From the NCBI GenBank assembly GCA_021821365.1, contig JAKACN010000002.1:1-57500 (forward strand): a DNA stretch of 57,500 nt, given 5' to 3'. The stretch is from Pseudomonadota bacterium. GTDB lineage: Bacteria; Pseudomonadota; Gammaproteobacteria; Burkholderiales; Burkholderiaceae_D. Both the position numbers and the translations under genes were made by a program. Every line of letters begins with the position of its first letter. The first letter of the stretch is position 1. Below the pieces are notes generated by a model. The model made no database searches. It worked only from the letters and a program-made list of their open reading frames with translations, and was not told the origin of the DNA. Positions 16,402-25,419 of this stretch are shown here, piece by piece.

Positions 16402-16626
16402 TTTTGTTCTCCGCAGGGACACAGTTGATGCAGTGTACGAATCGCGGGCATGGAGAAGCTTGAGTGGCGTCAATGGCAGGGCGCGTGAACACAGGAAATG
16501 CGCTGCCGTTCCACCGGACCGGGTGCTTCATCTGCACGACAAATTGATGTGTCGCCATGGAACTGATAACAAGTTTCCGCACCTAATGATTCCACCGGGA
16601 ATAATATGCAAAACAGAAAGGAAGCC

Positions 16627-17016
16627 ATGGCACAGCCCCTCAATGGCAAGGAAATTACGTCGGACGATCTGCTCGCGCTTGTCGACAAGGCAACGCGGGC
16701 GATCGAACAGCTGCAGGAAGACAATGCGCGCCTGTTGCGCCAGGTGAACGACTGCAGGCTGGCAAGCGAAGCCGCGGCATTCACGCTGGCCGAAAAAGAA
16801 AAGCGCATCGAAGCGCTGGAACAGGCGGAAGCCGCGATGCTGAAGGATGCGCGATGGTATCGATGGTTTCGCGCGAAGTACGCTGATTCGACGTTCTTTG
16901 CCTACATCGAGCGCGAATTCCTGCTGTCGATGCACGCATCGGATGAACAGGAACCACCGGCTGCTCCGGTGATAGTCGGCACCGTCAACGGCGCTGCGCA
17001 GGGCGCGGGGAATTAG
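16627..17016 (+). CDS. Small hypothetical coiled-coil protein
   Basis: 129 aa from the ATG at 16627, chosen because AAAGGAAG lies at good spacing. An in-frame ATG at 16606 would add seven residues but has a poorer site. Residues about 15-70 form an obvious heptad-like coiled coil ('IEQLQEDNARLLRQVND', 'LAEKEKRIEALEQAEA'). The middle is aromatic ('ARWYRWFRAKYADSTFFAYIEREFL') and the tail is Ala/Pro-rich. It has no signal peptide and no recognised family. It is probably a soluble scaffold or structural protein. Codon use matches the surroundings, and a dispersed inverted repeat follows. Confidence 0.65.
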   Translation: MAQPLNGKEITSDDLLALVDKATRAIEQLQEDNARLLRQVNDCRLASEAAAFTLAEKEKRIEALEQAEAAMLKDARWYRWFRAKYADSTFFAYIEREFLLSMHASDEQEPPAAPVIVGTVNGAAQGAGN

Positions 17017-17075
17017 CGCTGGCGAGTCCACGGACAGAACAAAGACCCTTGTCCACGCAAAATACTCGGCGTGCC

Positions 17076-17122
17076 CCACGAAACACACGAAAATTTTTTC
17101 CATTTTTTCGTGTTTTTCGTGG
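17076..17122. repeat. Second intergenic inverted repeat of the CCACGAAA type
   Basis: CCACGAAACACACGAAAA (17076-17093) faces TTTTCGTGTTTTTCGTGG (17105-17122), with one mismatch, around an AT-rich loop. GTCCACGGAC occurs just upstream at 17026-17035. The layout (CACGRAA units facing TTYCGTGGAC) is the same as at 14419-14483. The track ORFs here (17049-17432, 17071-17295) are translations of this repeat and are not genes. Confidence 0.8.
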
Positions 17123-17208
17123 ACACCCTCAATGCCCTGAACACGACGGCGATGCGTCGCCCGGCGCAAGGCACCGCGGCTGCGTTCTGTCGGGTGGCCG
17201 TGATCCGG

Positions 17209-17862
17209 TCAATGCTTGCGCGGGCAGGCAAACAGCACAAACCGATCGCCCTGCATTTCGGTTCTCAGCCGGCCAGTCCGCACCATGGTGGCTAGTGCAC
17301 GGTACAAGGCTTCATGCGTTAATCCGAGTTCCGCCGCCCAGGACTTCCTGGACTGGCGCAATTCCAGCCGTCCGCCCTGACCTTCCGCTTCGATGTAATG
17401 CTCGATCCGCTCCGCCGCGCCGTGCAGGCTGAGCCGTTCGCACTGCGCCCGCAGTTTCCTGACTTCCTGCGCAAGCCGGCTCATCCACGCCGCCTGGAAC
17501 GCCGCATCCTCGCGAAGGGCCTCGCGAAAGCAGCCGATCGGAAAGCGCAAGAGCCTGGTGCTTTGCGCCGCCACGATGTCGCAGTGGTAACGTGACGTCT
17601 CCAGGCTGGCTTCCGCAACGAAGCCGCTGGCAGACCTCTGCAGGATCACTTCCGCGCCGTTCTGGGCGCGACGCGTCAATCTCAATTCGCCCGCCGTCAC
17701 GAACAGCATGAATTGCGGCCGGTCTCCAATCGCGTACAGGCGCTCGCCTGCCTTCGTCTGCTGTTCGGTCGCGGCATCACGCAGGGATTGCGGCATGGCG
17801 GCGAGTTCCGGATGCGCGCGGACCCGCTCATTCCATTCTTCTTCACTGAGATGCGGTGTCAT
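17209..17862 (-). CDS. Crp/Fnr-family transcriptional regulator
   Basis: 217 aa. The N-terminal cyclic-nucleotide-binding-like beta barrel occupies about residues 30-140 ('AGERLYAIGDRPQFMLFVTAGELRLTRRA', 'GFVAEASLETSRYHC'). A dimerisation helix follows, then a winged HTH at about 165-210 ('LRQSRKSWAAELGLTHEALYRAL'). The recognition helix keeps the Glu and Arg (E-A-L-Y-R) that contact TGA half-sites in CRP and FNR. It lacks the N-terminal Cys cluster of oxygen-sensing FNR, so its signal is unknown. It is divergent from the DUF4395 gene. A perfect TGAT-N4-ATCA palindrome sits midway between them, so it probably controls both genes (inference). Confidence 0.9.
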   Translation of the reverse strand: MTPHLSEEEWNERVRAHPELAAMPQSLRDAATEQQTKAGERLYAIGDRPQFMLFVTAGELRLTRRAQNGAEVILQRSASGFVAEASLETSRYHCDIVAAQSTRLLRFPIGCFREALREDAAFQAAWMSRLAQEVRKLRAQCERLSLHGAAERIEHYIEAEGQGGRLELRQSRKSWAAELGLTHEALYRALATMVRTGRLRTEMQGDRFVLFACPRKH

Positions 17863-17918
17863 GCCTGTGCTTCATCGTGGGCGCTCGTGTGGACCGGACG
17901 GGCCGAATCATTATCGGA

Positions 17919-17938
17919 GATATGATCTCAATCATATC
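17919..17938. promoter_or_regulatory. FNR/CRP-like operator between the regulator and the DUF4395 gene
   Basis: GATATGAT-CTCA-ATCATATC is an 8-bp perfect inverted repeat with the FNR-type core TGAT-N4-ATCA (TGA-N6-TCA). It is 56 bp from the regulator start and 53 bp from the DUF4395 start. A TAATAT -10 box at 17959-17964 predicts a start near 17970, which puts the palindrome centre at about -41.5, the class II activator position for CRP/FNR proteins. Confidence 0.8.
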
Positions 17939-17991
17939 AGTTGCGCATCGCAGCGGACTAATATCCTTTCGTTGCACACGAGAGGAAAAGC

Positions 17992-18735
17992 ATGGGCACG
18001 ATTTTCTGCTTTGGCGAAGAGATCGACGGTTACGATGTCCGCGTCCTGAATGAACGGGAAGTCCGGGCGAGCGCCGGCATACTGTTTTTTTGCGCGATCA
18101 TCGCCTTCATGAATGCGTGGCTCGTCGGTCATTTCGAATGGACGCGGGTGTTCGTGGTCGCCTTCCTCATCGATTTCTCGATCCGGGTGTTCGTCAACCC
18201 GAAATATTCTCCGAGCATGGTCCTCGCCGGCTTCATCGTCAGAAACCAGGCGCCGGAATATGTCGGCGCCACCCAAAAGCGTTTTGCCTGGAGCATTGGC
18301 CTGGCACTGTCCGTGGCGATGCTGTGGCTGGTGGTGATCAACCGCGTCATCGGTCCGATCAACCTCCTCATCTGCGCCACCTGCCTGCTGCTCCTGTTCT
18401 TCGAGTCGGCATTCGGCATTTGCATCGCATGCAAGGTGTACAACCTGTTTCACCGCGAGAAAGCCGGCCTGTGTCCCGGCGGAGCCTGCGAAGTGGACGC
18501 GAGGCACAAGAGCCAGAGGACCGGCACCGTGCAAATGCTGGTTCTCCTGTCGTTTGTTTTCGCGATGACGTACGTCGCAAGATTCTTCGTTGTCGGCGCA
18601 GCCGAGGCCGCCCCGGCCACACCAGCCGCCGGGCCGTCACACGAACCGGCCGGCAGCGACGATTGCACGGTGCCGGACTGGGCGAAATCCATGGGCCATG
18701 CCGAACAGTGGAAGCTGCATCACAACTGCATGTAG
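17992..18735 (+). CDS. DUF4395 family integral membrane protein
   Basis: 247 aa inner-membrane protein. The N-terminal signature 'IDGYDVRVLNEREVRASAG' and four to five hydrophobic segments fit DUF4395. The Cys motif 'FGICIACKVYNLF' at about residues 141-153 and 'CPGGAC' at about 163-168 suggest thiol or metal chemistry. Beyond the usual domain there is a further membrane helix and a periplasmic-type tail with 'DDCTVPDWAKSMGH' and a terminal 'HHNCM'. Function is not established for the family. GAGAGGAAAAGC precedes the ATG. The operator layout predicts activation by a Crp/Fnr protein, perhaps under low oxygen or nitrosative conditions. It is convergent with treY. Confidence 0.82.
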   Translation: MGTIFCFGEEIDGYDVRVLNEREVRASAGILFFCAIIAFMNAWLVGHFEWTRVFVVAFLIDFSIRVFVNPKYSPSMVLAGFIVRNQAPEYVGATQKRFAWSIGLALSVAMLWLVVINRVIGPINLLICATCLLLLFFESAFGICIACKVYNLFHREKAGLCPGGACEVDARHKSQRTGTVQMLVLLSFVFAMTYVARFFVVGAAEAAPATPAAGPSHEPAGSDDCTVPDWAKSMGHAEQWKLHHNCM

Positions 18736-18760
18736 CCGCGCGTTACTGCCGCGCGTTACT
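18735..18760. repeat. 13-bp tandem duplication spanning the treY stop
   Basis: GCCGCGCGTTACT occurs twice in direct succession (18735-18747 and 18748-18760). The second copy contains the treY stop codon (complement of TTA at 18756-18758). It fills the short gap between the convergent DUF4395 and treY genes and is probably a replication-slippage duplication. Confidence 0.8.
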
Positions 18761-21539
18761 TCCGAACCGGCAATTCCTGCTGCGCGATCAGCGCGACCGG
18801 CAGCAGCGACAATGCATCCCGTAGCAGCAGGCGGCCGGCTTCGATGGATGCCGGCCTGCCGGTGAGGATGTCGGTGGGCGCCTCCGTCGCATCCGGCAGC
18901 AGTACCGCGGTGTCCTCCCATGCCTCGGCGGGTATCACGGGCATGCGCTGGCCGGCCAGGAGCGCGCAGGGAAGATGCGCGGCGATCACGATGATCGAGC
19001 GGTCCTGGTGGCGGCGCATGAACGCGATCGCGTGCGTCGCATACGCGCCTTTCACTTCCAGCGGCAGGTAGTCGCCGAGCGCGAACAGTTCCGGAAACTG
19101 CGCGCGGTAGTTCAGCGTGTGGCGGATGACCTGCTGCTTCACGATGCCGCTTTCCCAGCCCTCCATCCCGGCGAGCAGCGGCGCCGCTTCCCGCATCGCC
19201 CTCTCGCGGTCTGCGTAATCGACCGGCCTGCGATTGTCGGGGTCGACCAGGCTGAAATCCCAGAAGTCGGTTCCCTGGTACAGATCGGGCACACCCGGCG
19301 CGGTCATGCGCAGCACGATCTGCACGAGGCTCTTGACCGCGCCGGCGGGAATGAGCCGTTCGAGCCAGTCGAGGAAGCCTGGCAGGAACAGATTGTCGGG
19401 GCCGGGCGTGAGGATCGCCTGCAGGAATGCGCTGCATGTCGCTTCGTATTCCTCGTTCGGCAGTACCCAGTCGCTCACCTGCTTGGCCTCGCGCAGGGCC
19501 TTGGTCTGCCAGCCATCGACACGCTCCGCAAAACGCCGCAGGCCTGCCGCATCCTCCGCCGACAGGCCGATGGGCCATGCGCCGGCAAGGGTCTGGTACA
19601 GCATCAGTTCGTCGGCGGGTTGCGGCTTGGCCATGCCGGGCGGTTGCAGCTGCATCCATTCGCGTACCGCGTCGCCCCACGCCTCCGGCATTTCGCTCAG
19701 CGCGGCAAGGCGGGCGCGCACGTCTTCGCCGCGCTTGTGGTCATGCGTCGCGGTGGCGAGCATCGCATGCGGGAATTGCTGCGCGCGCTGCATGCAGGCC
19801 TCATGGAAGGCTTGAACCGGCAGAGAGAAACGGCCGGGATCGGCGCCCACTTCGTTGCGCGACAGCAGGCGTCCGTAGCGGTAGAACGCGGTGTCCTCGA
19901 CCGACTTCGCGGCCAGCGGCGGCGTCAGTTGCTGAAAGCGGGTGATGGCGGCCTGATGCAGGCGCCTCGCCCGCGTGTTGCCGTAATCGCGCGGCGCGTC
20001 GCCGCCGAGCCAGCGCGCCAGCATGTCGAGAAGAGGGACTTCGGTGCGCTCGACCGTATTGCGCGCCTGCTCCAGTGCGCGGTCGATGATGCACTGGTCG
20101 AGTTCGTCGCGCCCGTTCGCGTCAGCATAGGTGCGGTACACCGGAAAATGCACCAGCAGTTCGGCGAAGACGCGACGAATGGCGGCGAGCGAGAAATCGC
20201 GCGTGCGCAGATCGGTGCGCGCCACCGCGTGCAGGGCGCGCACCGCGCTTTCGAACTCGCCGGCAAGATTGTTCGCCAGCAGCTGCCGACGCGCCTGCCG
20301 CACTTCCTCCCCGAAGCCGCGCTGCAGCCCGCTTGTTTCGGACCACAGTGCATCGAGCGCCGCTTCACCCGCTCCGTCATGCAGCAGCGCACCGGCCTGG
20401 TCCATGAAGTCGTAGCCGGTGGTGCCGTCGATGCGCCAGTCGCTGCGCAAGCGCTCATCCGGCGCAAGAATCTTTTCCACGATCAGGTAGGCCGGCGCGG
20501 GCGGCAACTCGGGAGGACGTTGCGAACTCAGTGCTTCCAGCCGGGCGCGCAGCTTGCGGCAGTAGGCGCCGGGATCGGCCAGGCCGTCGACATGGTCGAT
20601 GCGCACGCCGTCGATCAGACCCTCGGTGTAGAGCCGGAAAATCAGCGCGTGCGTGGCTTCGAACACATCGTCCTGCTCCACGCGCACGCCGGCCAGGTCC
20701 GTCACTTCGAAGAAGCGCCGCCAGTTGATGCCGTCGGCGGCGCAACGCCACCACGCCAGGCGGTAATGCTGGCGTTCGAGCAGGCCGTGCAGCGCATCGA
20801 AGCCCTGCGGCGTCTCGACCGAAAAGGCGGCCAGCGCGGCATGCACGGCGCTCGCGCCTTCGCTGTCGCGATACAGCTCGCGCAGCAGGGCGTGGCCGGC
20901 ATCGGCTTGCTGCTGAGTCATTTCTCCATCGCCCCGCTCGAAAGCCTGGATCGCGGCGTCCAGCCGCGGGGCATCGGCGGCCCGCAGCACGCGCGGATAA
21001 TCCGCCGGCGCAATCGGAAAACGCTGCGCGTAGTAGCCGACGAACAGCTTGCCGCGCGCCGCATCGAACTGCAGCCTGATGTCGCCGGATGCCAGCGTGT
21101 CGCCGTAGGGCTGGCCGAGAAAGGGCGCGAGCAGCTTGCCGTGCAGGGTTTCGTCGGCGGGATGCCAGTCGATGTCGAACCAGCGCGCGTAGGGGCTGGC
21201 CTGCCCCCACTCCAGCACATGCTGCCACCACGGATTCTCGGTGCCGATGCCCATGTGGTTGGGCACGATGTCGAGGATCAGGCCCATGTTCGCCGCACGC
21301 AGGCGGGCGACGAAGCGGCGCAGGCCTTCCTCGCCGCCGAGCTCGGGGTTGATGTGCGTCGGATCGACGATGTCGTAGCCGTGCGTCGAGCCGCTGCGCG
21401 CGGTCAGGATCGGCGACGCGTAGACGTGACTGATGCCGAGTTCGTGGTAGTACGCCAGCGTCGCGGCAGCGTCGTCGAAGTTGAAGTCCTTGTGCAGTTG
21501 CAGGCGGACGGTGGCACGCGGTATCGACATCGGCGCCAT
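18756..21539 (-). CDS. treY: Maltooligosyl trehalose synthase
   Basis: 927 aa GH13 enzyme (EC 5.4.99.15) that turns the reducing-end maltose of a maltooligosaccharide into a trehalosyl unit. The family start 'IPRATVRLQLHKDFNFDDA', region I 'LDIVPNHMGIGTENPWWQ', the nucleophile Asp at about residue 315 in 'GVRIDHVDGLADP', the acid/base Glu in 'IVEKILAPDERL', and the late TreY signature 'VPDLYQGTDFWDFSLVDPDNRRPVDY' are all present. The start is the ATG at 21539, which shares one base with the malQ stop (TGATG). The track's 1027 aa version reads out of frame into malQ. It is the last gene of the glg/tre operon and works with TreZ to release trehalose from alpha-glucan. Confidence 0.96.
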   Translation of the reverse strand: MAPMSIPRATVRLQLHKDFNFDDAAATLAYYHELGISHVYASPILTARSGSTHGYDIVDPTHINPELGGEEGLRRFVARLRAANMGLILDIVPNHMGIGTENPWWQHVLEWGQASPYARWFDIDWHPADETLHGKLLAPFLGQPYGDTLASGDIRLQFDAARGKLFVGYYAQRFPIAPADYPRVLRAADAPRLDAAIQAFERGDGEMTQQQADAGHALLRELYRDSEGASAVHAALAAFSVETPQGFDALHGLLERQHYRLAWWRCAADGINWRRFFEVTDLAGVRVEQDDVFEATHALIFRLYTEGLIDGVRIDHVDGLADPGAYCRKLRARLEALSSQRPPELPPAPAYLIVEKILAPDERLRSDWRIDGTTGYDFMDQAGALLHDGAGEAALDALWSETSGLQRGFGEEVRQARRQLLANNLAGEFESAVRALHAVARTDLRTRDFSLAAIRRVFAELLVHFPVYRTYADANGRDELDQCIIDRALEQARNTVERTEVPLLDMLARWLGGDAPRDYGNTRARRLHQAAITRFQQLTPPLAAKSVEDTAFYRYGRLLSRNEVGADPGRFSLPVQAFHEACMQRAQQFPHAMLATATHDHKRGEDVRARLAALSEMPEAWGDAVREWMQLQPPGMAKPQPADELMLYQTLAGAWPIGLSAEDAAGLRRFAERVDGWQTKALREAKQVSDWVLPNEEYEATCSAFLQAILTPGPDNLFLPGFLDWLERLIPAGAVKSLVQIVLRMTAPGVPDLYQGTDFWDFSLVDPDNRRPVDYADRERAMREAAPLLAGMEGWESGIVKQQVIRHTLNYRAQFPELFALGDYLPLEVKGAYATHAIAFMRRHQDRSIIVIAAHLPCALLAGQRMPVIPAEAWEDTAVLLPDATEAPTDILTGRPASIEAGRLLLRDALSLLPVALIAQQELPVRK

Positions 21540-23638
21540 CAGCTCTTCGTCCTGCAGGAGCGCGAGCGGTTGAGAATGGCAAGGCGCTTCGCGGCCGTGG
21601 GCGCATCGAGCAGCGCATCCACCGTTTGCGGCAGGCGGCGCCGCCAGTTCGGATGCGTGTCGATGGTGCCGGGAATATTGGGCTGCTCGGGCAGGCCGAG
21701 CGCATCCTCGATGGGCAGCATGACCAGCGGCGCGGGCGTGGCGGCAATGAAGCCGGTCACGTCGTCGAGCGGCGCGGCATCGGCGCGGCCTTCGGGCGCG
21801 TTGCCGCTGCCGAAGCCGGCATCCTTCAGGCTCTGCCACATGGCCTTGCGCTCGTGCTCGCGCTGCTGCCGCACGTTCGCTTCGCTTCTGCCGCGTTCGA
21901 GCAGATCGAGCTGCGCCGCCCAGTCGATGTCACGCCCCTGCCACCAGCCTGCGATGGTGGGCAGATCATGCGTGGTGGTGGTGGCGATGGCGTCGCCCGA
22001 CCATTCGCCGGGGCTGAGGAAGCGGCCGCTGTGCTGCTGGAACAGCAATACGCGGATGCCGAGCAGGCCGTGTTCCGCGATGATGCGCTCGAAGCCGGGC
22101 GGCACGGTGCCGAGGTCTTCGCCGATGACGATGGCGCGATGCCGCCACGACTCCAGCGCAATCAGGTGCAGCAGGTCGTACATCGGGTATTTCAGGTAGG
22201 CGCCATGCTCGGGCGATTCGCCCTGCGGCACCAGCCACAGGCGGCTCAGGCCGAGCACGTGGTCGATGCGCACGCCGCCCGCGTGGGCGAAGGCGGCGCG
22301 CAGCATTTCGATGTAGGCGCCGAAGCCCCTGGCCTTCATCGCCTGCGGCGAGAATGCGCCGAGGCCCCAGCTCTGGCCGCGCGTGTTGAGCACATCCGGC
22401 GGCGCACCGACCGACAGCCCGTTGATGATTTCCGCCTGCCGGCTCCATGCCTGGCTGCCGCCGTTGTCGGCGCCGACGGCAAGGTCCGAGATCAGGCCGA
22501 TCGGCATGCCGGCCTCGCGCGCATCCTTTTGCGCGCCGGACAGTCCGCGCGCCGCCTGCCATTGCAGGAACTCATGGAAGGCCACTTCCTGCGCATGCGC
22601 ATGGGCGAATTCCTCCACCGCGGTGCCGCGCGGATTGCGCAGGCCCTCCGGCCAGGTGCGCCAGTCGCCGCTTTCGCCGTTCGCCATCCGCCACGCATGC
22701 AAGGCTTCGAAGCGCGCATGGTCCTGCACCGCCGTGCCGCCCTGGGCGCGGAAGGCGGCGAATTCGGTCTGGTTGCCGGCGGCATTGAACTGTTCGTACA
22801 GGCGCCGCAGCACCATCAGGCGCAGCACGCCGGCCGCCGGCCAGTTGATGAATTCTTCCTGCTCCAGCCGCGCCATGTTGCTGGCGGCATCGTCGCCCAG
22901 CGAAGCCAGCGCCGTCGCCAGCGCGTCCCGTCCGAGCACGCTGGCCGGATCGATATGCAGCACGTTGAACTGCAGGCGGCTGGACGGGCTGTACGGGCTG
23001 AAGCGGGTCACGTCGGCACTGAACATGGCATGCACCGGGCTGATCGCGAGTGCCGCTGCACCATGTGCCGCCGCCGCACGCGCGAGCCGCGACAGGGCGG
23101 TGAAATCGCCGATGCCGCCGTCGCCCTGCCGGCGCAGGGAATAGAGTTGCACGCCGAGGCCCCACACGCGCGCGTCGCACTTGCCCTGCAAGGCATCCGC
23201 CACGCTGAAGCAGCGCTGCGGCGCAACCGCCAGCGTGATCTCGCGCTCGCCCGCCAGCAGCCGATGGTAGCCGTAACGGTCGATCGGCGGCAGTTCCACC
23301 GCGGCGGCACCGTCATCCGGAAAGCGGCCGTCGACACGCCCGCCGTTTTCCAGTTCGATCCGGTAGTTCTTTCCCGCGAATGCGCGCACGCCGGGCACGC
23401 GCAAGGGCTGGCCGACCACGCCGCTGACGAGCGGCGGCAGCACGTCCTCGCCCTGGATGTCGGCCAGCCGTCGATGGCTGTCGCGGCATTGCTCCTCGGT
23501 GGCGCAGGGCAGGCCGAGCGCATCCAGTATCGCCGCCAAGGCCTCCGGCGCGACCTGCATCTGCTCGCCCTTGGCGCTGGTCCATTCGCGCGCCAGTCCG
23601 GAGGCGCGCGCAAGATTGAAAACATCCACGTCATTCAT
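21539..23638 (-). CDS. malQ: 4-alpha-glucanotransferase (amylomaltase, GH77)
   Basis: 699 aa, the length of long-type MalQ (EC 2.4.1.25), which shuffles maltodextrins and frees glucose. N-terminal beta domains (about residues 1-145) precede the GH77 barrel: 'GDFTALSRLARAAAAHGAAALAISPVHAMF', nucleophile Asp at about residue 459 in 'GVRIDHVLGLSRLW', acid/base 'VIGEDLGTVPPGF', and 'TTTTHDLPTIAGWW'. The ATG at 23638 overlaps the treZ stop (ATGA) and the stop overlaps the treY start, so translation is coupled on both sides. The role is to rebuild longer chains from the short maltodextrins left by GlgX and TreYZ. The track's 802 aa extension is out of frame with treZ and wrong. Confidence 0.95.
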   Translation of the reverse strand: MNDVDVFNLARASGLAREWTSAKGEQMQVAPEALAAILDALGLPCATEEQCRDSHRRLADIQGEDVLPPLVSGVVGQPLRVPGVRAFAGKNYRIELENGGRVDGRFPDDGAAAVELPPIDRYGYHRLLAGEREITLAVAPQRCFSVADALQGKCDARVWGLGVQLYSLRRQGDGGIGDFTALSRLARAAAAHGAAALAISPVHAMFSADVTRFSPYSPSSRLQFNVLHIDPASVLGRDALATALASLGDDAASNMARLEQEEFINWPAAGVLRLMVLRRLYEQFNAAGNQTEFAAFRAQGGTAVQDHARFEALHAWRMANGESGDWRTWPEGLRNPRGTAVEEFAHAHAQEVAFHEFLQWQAARGLSGAQKDAREAGMPIGLISDLAVGADNGGSQAWSRQAEIINGLSVGAPPDVLNTRGQSWGLGAFSPQAMKARGFGAYIEMLRAAFAHAGGVRIDHVLGLSRLWLVPQGESPEHGAYLKYPMYDLLHLIALESWRHRAIVIGEDLGTVPPGFERIIAEHGLLGIRVLLFQQHSGRFLSPGEWSGDAIATTTTHDLPTIAGWWQGRDIDWAAQLDLLERGRSEANVRQQREHERKAMWQSLKDAGFGSGNAPEGRADAAPLDDVTGFIAATPAPLVMLPIEDALGLPEQPNIPGTIDTHPNWRRRLPQTVDALLDAPTAAKRLAILNRSRSCRTKS

Positions 23639-25419
23639 GTCACAGACTCCAGCATGGCAATGCAGGCGCGGGCAGGCAATCTTCCCTGCGGCACGGCGTC
23701 GAGCACGCCTTCGGTTGCAAACAGGATGCGGCCGGCCTGCCCGTCGGATACATGCTCCGGCGTGACCGGCACCGGCGCGTCGGCAAGATTGATGGCAATC
23801 ATCAGCACCATGTCGCCGGCCATGCGCCAGCGTGCCCGCACCGCCGCGCGGCCGAGCACGTCGACGCCGAGCGCCTGCACGCCGCCCAGCCTTGGCATGA
23901 TCTCTTCGCGCCGCAGCGTCAGCAGGGTCGTGATCCAGTCGCGCCACGCCTGGGCGGTGCTGTCCTGCGCGCGCGGCATCGAATCAAGCCAGGTTTGCTG
24001 CGCGTTCGGATCGGGAATGCGCTCGCGCATGGCAGGATCGGAAAAGCCGGCGAAGCGCGCAAATTCCTGCCGGCGTCCCTCGCGCACGGCATCGGCCAGT
24101 TGCGGCGTGAGGTGGCTGGTGAAATACAGGAAGGGTTGTGTCGCGCCGATTTCCTCGCCCATGAACAACAACGGAATCTGCGGCGACAGCAGCAGCAGGG
24201 CATAGGCCGCGCGCAGCGCGTCCGGATGGGCGAGCGAGGTCAGCCGCTCGCCGAAGGCACGGTTGCCGACCTGATCGTGGTTCTGCAGGAAGGCGACGAA
24301 GGATGTCGGCGGCAGCTGCGCGCTCCGCTCGCCGCGCGGCTTTCCTTCACGGAAGGGCGAGGGCTCGCCCTGGTAGATGAAACCTTCGGCAAGCGCGCGG
24401 GCAAGCTTCTCGCCGGTCTGATTCGCATAATCCGCGTAATAGCCTTCGCGCTCGCCCGTCAGCAACACATGCAGCACATGATGCAGATCGTCGTTCCACT
24501 GCGCGTCGTACAGGCGTTGCGGCGCCAGCAGGCGCGCGGCGTTGTCGTCGTTTTCGAGCACCAGGTGCACATGGCGCGGCGGCGGGATGGCGGTGCGCAC
24601 GCGCTGCGCCAGTTCCACCAGGAAGTCCTTGTCGCTGATTGCATGCACCGCGTCGAACCGCAGTCCGTCAAAGCGGAATTCGGTGAGCCAGTACAGCGCG
24701 TTCTCGATGAAGAAGTCGCGCACCGGCTGCTTGCGGAAATCGATCGCCTGTCCCCAGGGTGTGTGGATATCGTCTCGGAAGAAGGCGCTGGCATAGCTGC
24801 CGAGGACATTGCCGTCCGGGCCGAAGTGGTTGTAGACCACGTCGAGGAAGACGCTGAGGCCGAGGCCGTGCGCGCTGTCGATCAATGCCTTGAGGTCGTC
24901 TGGCGCGCCGTAGGCCGCATCGGGTGCGTAGGGCAGCACGCCGTCGTAGCCCCAGTTCCGCGGGCCGGGGAAATCCGCCACCGGCATCAGCTCGATCGCG
25001 GTGATGCCCAACTGGGCCAGCGCAGGCAGCCGGCGCGTCACGCCGGCAAAGCCGTCGAGCAGGCCGGCATGCAGTTCGACCAGCACCGTTTCATGCCATG
25101 GGCGTCCCGGCCAGTCCGTGTTCACCCAGCGATAGGATCGCGGGTCGCAGACGATGCTGGCGTCGTGCACGTCGCCGGCCTGCGCGCGCGATGCGGGGTC
25201 GGGTACGGAGAGTTCGTCGCTGATGCGGTAGCGGTACAGCGTTCCCGCGCCGCAGTCGGCTTCCGCTTCGAACCAGCCTTCGCCGTACGGCGTCATCGGT
25301 TGCGGCGCCCTGCCGCCGAGTTCCAGCGCGACCTGCCGACAATCAGGCGCCCACAGGCGGAAGCGGGTACGGTCGGGTGCGATCAATCGCGCGCCGAAGG
25401 AAGGTTCACAGCGTGACAT
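23635..25419 (-). CDS. treZ: Malto-oligosyltrehalose trehalohydrolase
   Basis: 594 aa GH13_10 enzyme (EC 3.2.1.141) that hydrolyses the alpha-1,4 bond next to the trehalosyl end made by TreY and releases trehalose. An N-terminal CBM48-like domain ('FGARLIAPDRTRFRLWAPDCRQVALELGG', about residues 5-90) precedes the barrel, which has 'NWGYDGVLPYAPDAAYG', nucleophile Asp at about residue 256 in 'GLRFDAVHAISD', acid/base 'HLVLENDDNA' and 'FLQNHDQVGNRAFG'. The start ATG at 25419 lies 14 bp inside the end of glgX, and its stop overlaps malQ. This is firm evidence of coupled expression. Confidence 0.95.
   Translation of the reverse strand: MSRCEPSFGARLIAPDRTRFRLWAPDCRQVALELGGRAPQPMTPYGEGWFEAEADCGAGTLYRYRISDELSVPDPASRAQAGDVHDASIVCDPRSYRWVNTDWPGRPWHETVLVELHAGLLDGFAGVTRRLPALAQLGITAIELMPVADFPGPRNWGYDGVLPYAPDAAYGAPDDLKALIDSAHGLGLSVFLDVVYNHFGPDGNVLGSYASAFFRDDIHTPWGQAIDFRKQPVRDFFIENALYWLTEFRFDGLRFDAVHAISDKDFLVELAQRVRTAIPPPRHVHLVLENDDNAARLLAPQRLYDAQWNDDLHHVLHVLLTGEREGYYADYANQTGEKLARALAEGFIYQGEPSPFREGKPRGERSAQLPPTSFVAFLQNHDQVGNRAFGERLTSLAHPDALRAAYALLLLSPQIPLLFMGEEIGATQPFLYFTSHLTPQLADAVREGRRQEFARFAGFSDPAMRERIPDPNAQQTWLDSMPRAQDSTAQAWRDWITTLLTLRREEIMPRLGGVQALGVDVLGRAAVRARWRMAGDMVLMIAINLADAPVPVTPEHVSDGQAGRILFATEGVLDAVPQGRLPARACIAMLESVT

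Noticed and set aside
17049-17432. Hypothetical ORFs around 17.0-17.4 kb
   Set aside because: They are translations of the CCACGAAA inverted repeat and of DNA antisense to the Crp/Fnr gene.
18975-22199. 1074 aa plus-strand ORF opposite treY/malQ
   Set aside because: Antisense shadow of high-GC coding DNA: composition dominated by Arg, Ala, Gly and Val, no domain, no ribosome site, and fully covered by well-supported enzymes on the other strand.
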